Part shown: positions 45,601 to 49,426 of the stretch, in pieces
How positions within the stretch are numbered: the first letter of the stretch is position 1
How the letters are laid out: every line of letters starts with the position of its first letter
Assembly: GCA_014621425.1 (NCBI GenBank)
Contig: JAANBB010000305.1
Span: forward strand, 1-49,426
DNA length: 49,426 nucleotides
Direction: 5' to 3'
Source of the DNA: Cylindrodendrum hubeiense
Lineage: Eukaryota; Ascomycota; Sordariomycetes; Hypocreales; Nectriaceae
Notes under the pieces: generated by a model
Told to the model about the DNA's origin: nothing
What the model saw: the letters and a program-made list of their open reading frames with translations, nothing else
Database searches by the model: none
Program-made: the position numbers and the translations under genes

Positions 45601-48600
45601 TTGTCGTCCTCGAAGTCACTTGGAGGAAGTACAGGACTCTCAGCAGTTTTTTCAGCCTTCATAAGGGCTTCTTGTGATTCCACGGCAGTCGTCAGTGAGC
45701 CCTCACCTTCGTCGTCAACATCTGAGGCGACATCAGATGGCTCAAGCACCGCAAAGGCTAACTCGTCATTCAGGGGCTTCTGGGATCCAGCCGGCTTTGA
45801 GGTATGAGCGTGTTCGTCCTCAATAATATGTCTCTCTTGAGTCTCGTAGGCCCACGTATCTTCCTCTAGCTGTGGAGATTGCAGAGCAGTAGCAGAGAGA
45901 TTCTCCGCTCTGTCTTGAACATTCTCATCGACATCACTAAACTCGTCCGACTCGTTCGCCTCGGGCTCGACTTTAGCTGGCTGCTCCCGGGGTGCATCCT
46001 CTTCTTCGTCGGTTTCCGGGTGAGCAAAGGTTATGGCAGGCTCACTTGAATGATCCAGACCGAACTGGCTAGGCTTTGCCGAGGCTTGAGCATCAAAGAC
46101 CTCGTCTTCTTCAGAGTCCGTTGCAGGATCTTCATCGGCGATAACATCGATGGGGTTTTTGGACCCAAGGACTTCTAAGGCAGGTATGGCTGTAGCTGTA
46201 GTTTTGTCCTCCAAAGCATCGTCATCTTCGAAGTCCGAGTCATTGTCGTGTATGTCTTCAGGTATAACGTTTGCCGAGGCAAGTCTTGAGATATCGTTCA
46301 GTTCTTCAGACTCTGAAGAAGCCTCGTCCTCAGTGGCATACATCTGATCAGCAGTCACTAGTTCGGATGTATTGTTGGAGATATCAGCGTGAGGCACAGA
46401 AGATGAGAGGTCTTCGACTAGGAGGTGTTCCTCTTCCACGCCGTCGGCCACTGGAATCGGCGAGGCAGGCCTAGAGATGGCGACCAATTCTTCAGGTTCA
46501 GAAGCAACATCATCGTCTGAATGAACAGACTCTTCTGCAGCATCCCTCTCAGAAGATGAATCTTTGAGGTCGACCTCTTCATCGATGGCCCGAGATTCGA
46601 TTTCCGGGGAGGGTAGACTGAAGGCAGGAAGCAGGGGCTTATGTTCTGAGGTTTCGGAGTCTCCGGCTTCAGTGATTTCTTCCACCACAGCCTTGTCAGA
46701 ACCCATCTCAAGAGTGTCGGCCGAGAAAGTCACTTCCTGGGAATGTTCATTCTCCGAGGGCGGCTCATTTTCGACTTCAAAAGGATGGGCATCCGGGGAG
46801 GCGGGCCTGAGTGTGGTGATTGGCTGCTCAGGCTCCGAAGCCGTGTCATCTTGAGCGACAGCGGTCTCCTCCACAACCATGTCCGTTTCAGAGATCGGCT
46901 CCAGCAGTTCAGGTGTGTGCGGTTCGTCCGCCGTGCGTGACTCCTCTGGCGCTTCCTGAATAATGCCGTCCGGAGTGGGTGGACGAGAAGCGGGGTCTTG
47001 CTGCTCTAGCTCCGATGTGGCTTGCGCCTCTGAAGTGTCACCTCGTTCCTGAATATGAGTGGCGTAATCTTGTGGGAGCGCAGATGACTGGCTCAGATCT
47101 TCGGGAACGGGCTCGGTGACATGCTCATCCTTGTCGGCATCTACAGGAATGAAGGCCGTGTCGGAGATGCCATGTGCAGAATCATCATCGGTGTCGAGAC
47201 TGACAACGTCGCTTTGGTGTGTGATTCGCTCATCAGTCTTTTCTGGCACGAGTTCTGTAACTTCAAATTCTGTAACAGAGTCTCGGTCAAGCTCTCTGAC
47301 ATTGACGTTCCCAACCACTGGGTCTTCCACCGACTCTCGAGGTATATCTTCTTCCGCATCGAACTCAGAAGCGTTGGCATCGTCAAATTGTACGCTAGCA
47401 ACGGTGGGCTCTTCCGTTGCGACATGTATCGATTGCTTCTCGTTGAGTTCAGAGTGGAGGTCGTCTTCTAGCTCCACGACTTCAGCCATAGGTTCTTGAG
47501 GTAACTCTGCAGATGCCTCGTCATCATCGATGTCAGATTCAGCAGTCTCATCTTTTGCCTTAGGCTCAGAGTTCTTAGCTTCCTCAGGCTGCACAACAGC
47601 AACAGCGGGATCGTGCGTGGACTCCGCAGTTAGAATTTCGCCATCCGTGACGTCAGGCTGGAGGATCTCAAGGGTCGGTTCTGCTTCGCTTTCCTCGGAC
47701 TGAGCTGTTGCGGTTGCTATGTGGTCGTGCGGTAGCTCCGCGAGGAGTTCCTGTAACTCTTTGGTTTCAAGCCCAGAGTCCCGGTCCTCTTCGAGCTGCA
47801 CATCTGCATCGATCTCCTTAAACCGGACATTTGCGACGACGGTGTCTTCTGTAGGTTCGGAAGGTACAGTTGGTACCTCTTTGACTTCGGATTCAGAGGC
47901 CTCGTCCTTCTCAATATACACCTCTGCCTCAGAAAGCTGAGCATCTGCCTCGAGTGCTGATGGCGCAGCAGCTGAGTCCTCGACTCTGTCAAACGTTGCC
48001 TCCTCTTTGTTGTCTTGCTGAGCCAACGGCTTGTCTATGGCAGAAGCAGAAAGAGGAGTATCGGCGTAGGCAGAATCGTCTTCGTCGTTCTGAGCATAGT
48101 CGACTGGTCCCTTAGAGAGGATCTCTGGCTCTTCGGATTGCGAAAGGGTTATGTCCTTGTCGGAATCGAGCTGCTCCTGTTCGACAGCTAACTCATGAAT
48201 AACCTCTGGAGTTTTCGTTGAGGTATCTCGCTCCACGAGGGTCTGGGTTTCGGCGGCATCAGTGTCGTCCTTCGGCAAATCGCTTAAAGTGTATTCGATG
48301 ATCGATTCGACGTCGACTTTTTCAGGGTATTCATGCGACTTTTCGAGGGCATCCGTGGAGGTGTCGGTAAGAATATCGAGAGAGACCCCCTGGGTCTCGG
48401 GGGTGACTTCTGATGACTCCGCTGGCAAATGGCGAGTCTCCTCGTCTGCCATGCGATCGTGTTCCGAAGCGAATTTCTCGTGGGCCTCCTCAGTCGTATC
48501 TTTGGTGTCGTCTCCCAGAACCTCGGCCGCTGGTTCTGGGGACTCAAGGCTAGTGTTCGCACCATCTTCTTCCAGCTTTGTGACCACTTCGTTCGTATTT

Positions 48601-49426
48601 TGGCCCGAACTAGGCTCCTCCAACTCTGGCATCGTGATTTCTGTGACAGGTTTGTCACCCTCTTCAGGGGGTGAAGTATTCTCAAGCTCCTCCATAACTT
48701 CTTGCTTCTTCTCCTCAGTTCCAGCCATGTCTGGCTGGGTTGGTTCATCATTAATCACAGGGGTAAGTCCTGTATCGTCCTGATTGGGGTGCTTCTCCTG
48801 CTGTTCCTGGGTATCGTCTGAATGTAACGCCAAAACACCGTGATCCGAGTTGTCAAGTAACTCCGAAGTGGAAACTCCCAAACGTTGCGGAAAATCAAGA
48901 GGGGTATCGTATAATGAATGTCGTTCCTCACCTTTGTTTTCCTGCTTCTTTTCCTCGCCTGGAATAGGTCCTAGAGTGTCTTTGCTCTCCTCCGCTTCGG
49001 TAGCTTTGGCCTCGTCCTGGCTCTTCTTCTCTGCTTCTACTGCTTTCTCTGCTTCAGGCTCGGGAGCTGGTTCGTCTTGAAGTTCATCAGATGGCTTGGC
49101 TTCCTCGGATTCAGGCGCTGGCGCTTCGTCGGCTGGTTTGGTGTCCTCTTCCAGGGCGGGTGGTTCCTTGTCGGCAGGCTTGTCGTCTGTCTTTACTGCA
49201 ACGGGCACCTCCTCGGTGGGCTCGGTGTCTTCCTCGGGGGCCTTTGTTTCATCGGCTGGCTTGTCATCAGTGGCAGGAGTATCATCAACCGCTTTCTCTT
49301 CAGTTGCAGGAGTCTCTTCGGGTGTGGGCGGAGCCTCCTCGGCTGGCTTGTCCATCAGTGGCAGGAGCATCATCAAGCCGCTTTCTCGTTCAGTTGCGAG
49401 GATTCTCTTCGGGCGTGGGCGGAGCC
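42648..49426 (-). CDS. Giant acidic and Arg-rich repeat protein, 5' end missing
   Basis: A single open frame of more than 2,230 codons on the minus strand runs to the right edge of the window. Function is unknown. From the N-terminal side about 1,500 residues are very acidic (Glu, Asp, Pro, Ser, Thr), with degenerate repeats such as DDTPATDDKPADE. Near residues 1567-1590 a Gly/Ala/Val-rich segment, GLAAGTAGVVGGVVAAAV, could touch a membrane. Next comes a basic part with LRRKRKMSIQRVEDTVAAAV and an 11-residue Arg/Glu repeat. The C-terminal region contains KKFFDVRNSEG and ends GGIKAAFKKLFS, a probable amphipathic helix. The size and composition suggest a tether or scaffold like fungal septal-pore or Woronin-body proteins, but this is only a guess. 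The apparent ATG at 49376 is probably false: it lies in a repeat copy with inserted bases, read out of frame. Confidence 0.78.
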   Translation of the reverse strand, partial: LRPRPKRILATERESGLMMLLPLMDKPAEEAPPTPEETPATEEKAVDDTPATDDKPADETKAPEEDTEPTEEVPVAVKTDDKPADKEPPALEEDTKPADEAPAPESEEAKPSDELQDEPAPEPEAEKAVEAEKKSQDEAKATEAEESKDTLGPIPGEEKKQENKGEERHSLYDTPLDFPQRLGVSTSELLDNSDHGVLALHSDDTQEQQEKHPNQDDTGLTPVINDEPTQPDMAGTEEKKQEVMEELENTSPPEEGDKPVTEITMPELEEPSSGQNTNEVVTKLEEDGANTSLESPEPAAEVLGDDTKDTTEEAHEKFASEHDRMADEETRHLPAESSEVTPETQGVSLDILTDTSTDALEKSHEYPEKVDVESIIEYTLSDLPKDDTDAAETQTLVERDTSTKTPEVIHELAVEQEQLDSDKDITLSQSEEPEILSKGPVDYAQNDEDDSAYADTPLSASAIDKPLAQQDNKEEATFDRVEDSAAAPSALEADAQLSEAEVYIEKDEASESEVKEVPTVPSEPTEDTVVANVRFKEIDADVQLEEDRDSGLETKELQELLAELPHDHIATATAQSEESEAEPTLEILQPDVTDGEILTAESTHDPAVAVVQPEEAKNSEPKAKDETAESDIDDDEASAELPQEPMAEVVELEDDLHSELNEKQSIHVATEEPTVASVQFDDANASEFDAEEDIPRESVEDPVVGNVNVRELDRDSVTEFEVTELVPEKTDERITHQSDVVSLDTDDDSAHGISDTAFIPVDADKDEHVTEPVPEDLSQSSALPQDYATHIQERGDTSEAQATSELEQQDPASRPPTPDGIIQEAPEESRTADEPHTPELLEPISETDMVVEETAVAQDDTASEPEQPITTLRPASPDAHPFEVENEPPSENEHSQEVTFSADTLEMGSDKAVVEEITEAGDSETSEHKPLLPAFSLPSPEIESRAIDEEVDLKDSSSERDAAEESVHSDDDVASEPEELVAISRPASPIPVADGVEEEHLLVEDLSSSVPHADISNNTSELVTADQMYATEDEASSESEELNDISRLASANVIPEDIHDNDSDFEDDDALEDKTTATAIPALEVLGSKNPIDVIADEDPATDSEEDEVFDAQASAKPSQFGLDHSSEPAITFAHPETDEEEDAPREQPAKVEPEANESDEFSDVDENVQDRAENLSATALQSPQLEEDTWAYETQERHIIEDEHAHTSKPAGSQKPLNDELAFAVLEPSDVASDVDDEGEGSLTTAVESQEALMKAEKTAESPVLPPSDFEDDNSDVEKESFLEVAENGGSRALPPIDQNAALGHEEAANEAVELQLHDKPTFSDATDTDLDEAVEIIRPAEPEESTSSEMTTQVIERDVTEELESHSENNGPVERDNAPSLERALPTPEAESDTESDDESDHQGLLAVVAPEHIPTVHPIEERPLALDRAARTPEVESDSESDEEFDRDISAAAAPEQIAIVQPHTKQSLPSPGAPVDVLTSEAIQAREFMPRYPPVEEFEEPPMPSTRELAIEQPPVDEDTDTESDDSVDGTPVVLSPPKVERAPEVESPPTVDSPPRMESPPRPARSSSYRTSNGPSFAREGLAAGTAGVVGGVVAAAVSRKVDKQPLQGEWAHRDSAHHEYPPRSLDTQRRGPLRPARPRPGTEVYTKEPIFMPVASRAIENRHVLRHRAFSTEGESSKAPVRPGLKHSTMTVEEGFRSKAPARLDLRHPSTTMNDGTRQREASLLAPTSPTEAGPRPPTPGIVIPDTEMISMQRAHTLRRKRKMSIQRVEDTVAAAVVIYAAAEALSPPASPPLLSQREQQQGLPNLGHQMMLDSNDYYSPVASTSRRSFEDDEHEELHKSVADLFTDDRSRESGSSKDPERRRRRRHSHNSGRSREEEEGKERRPRGDDEKRSHRTRGEDEKRRHRTRTEDELRPRRQRGEEEPRSRGVRGDEEPRSRGARVDEEPRSRGARGEEEPKSRSLRGDEDGRDSTRRSSHGTHSHRRHRPDSSGSGTPPRTPKRRDSGFSADSGSSGRRRRTQEEQVAHDNLKAERERAERERSDRRPRERDSERRREPSSVKETKESKGKEPEPQPQPEPERRHRRSRRHSHSTRSRPDDLRERPPADREEPAPPLPDKKFFDVRNSEGIVGSTPPPREATPVESVKSVREAPAPDPPKRSSTTRAKYKSTRPSMDEPRTRSHRTRSDPAEEPPRPSRPSRSSRSATKEEVSSKSPPEDAARKARHQERRKARDKEEEKKPGGIKAAFKKLFS
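43482..43745 (-). repeat. 33-nt coding repeat, about eight copies
   Basis: On the coding strand eight units of 11 residues follow one another, such as GEDEKRRHRTR, GEEEPRSRGVR, GDEEPRSRGAR and VDEEPRSRGAR. Copies 4-7 are most alike. They lie in the basic part of the giant protein. Confidence 0.8.
49254..49426 (-). repeat. 87-nt tandem repeat at the window edge, outer copy damaged
   Basis: GGCTGGCTTG recurs at 49254 and 49341, a period of 87 nt (29 codons). Bases 49254-49335 (82 nt) and 49341-49426 (86 nt) align throughout, but the outer copy has four extra single bases and a few substitutions. The inner copy is in frame (APPTPEETPATEEKAVDD). Confidence 0.85.

Overview
The window is nuclear DNA of a filamentous ascomycete, most likely a sordariomycete and perhaps a member of the Hypocreales. 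The evidence is short GT-AG introns of about 47-146 nt with CTAAC/CTGAC-type branch points, a fused HIS7 histidine enzyme, a GH72 cell-wall transferase with a GPI signal, an Osh3-type sterol-binding protein, long gene-free intergenic DNA and CT-rich leaders. I recognised no rRNA, tRNA, transposon or CRISPR array. I rebuilt the gene models by hand from splice signals, reading phase and family knowledge; no database search was possible.

Left part (0.7-12.7 kb): a TFIIIC triple-barrel subunit (minus) and HIS7 (plus) diverge from one promoter region that carries a TGACTCA cross-pathway-control site. HIS7 is tail-to-tail with an ornithine decarboxylase antizyme gene (minus) that needs a programmed +1 ribosomal frameshift at an in-frame TGA and has a second, unexplained one-base frame break at an 8-G run. 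Next come a four-exon fungal gene of unknown function (minus) and an ArfGAP-UBA protein with a poly-Gln/NPF tail (minus, five exons... four coding exons including a 17-nt micro-exon).

Middle (16.3-27.9 kb): an OSH3-type oxysterol-binding protein (GOLD-like, PH, FFAT, ORD), a GPI-anchored beta-1,3-glucanosyltransferase, a dienoyl-CoA isomerase-type beta-oxidation enzyme, the very small TFIIH subunit gene TFB5 (minus, three exons, too short for ordinary ORF finding), and a one-pass membrane protein with a poly-Arg stretch and a PPPY motif. Gene-free stretches of about 3.6, 3.2 and 4.1 kb separate them.

Right part (32-49.4 kb): a 1,737-residue disordered protein, a mitochondrial carrier, ribosomal protein eL22 (minus), a small secreted Lys-rich protein (minus), and a >2,240-residue acidic/Arg-rich repeat protein (minus) that runs off the window. 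The last 86 bases look like a copy of the adjacent 82 bases with four single-base insertions, so the window edge is probably poor-quality or degenerate repeat sequence.

The genes are mostly unrelated housekeeping functions (transcription factors, amino-acid and polyamine control, lipid transfer, cell wall, beta-oxidation, translation), each with its own promoter; there is no sign of a metabolic cluster. The observations most worth following are the antizyme double frame change, the two giant disordered proteins that share Gly/Ala-rich patches, two probable GC-AG introns, and a dispersed TACCTA/TAGGTA element seen only outside coding sequence.
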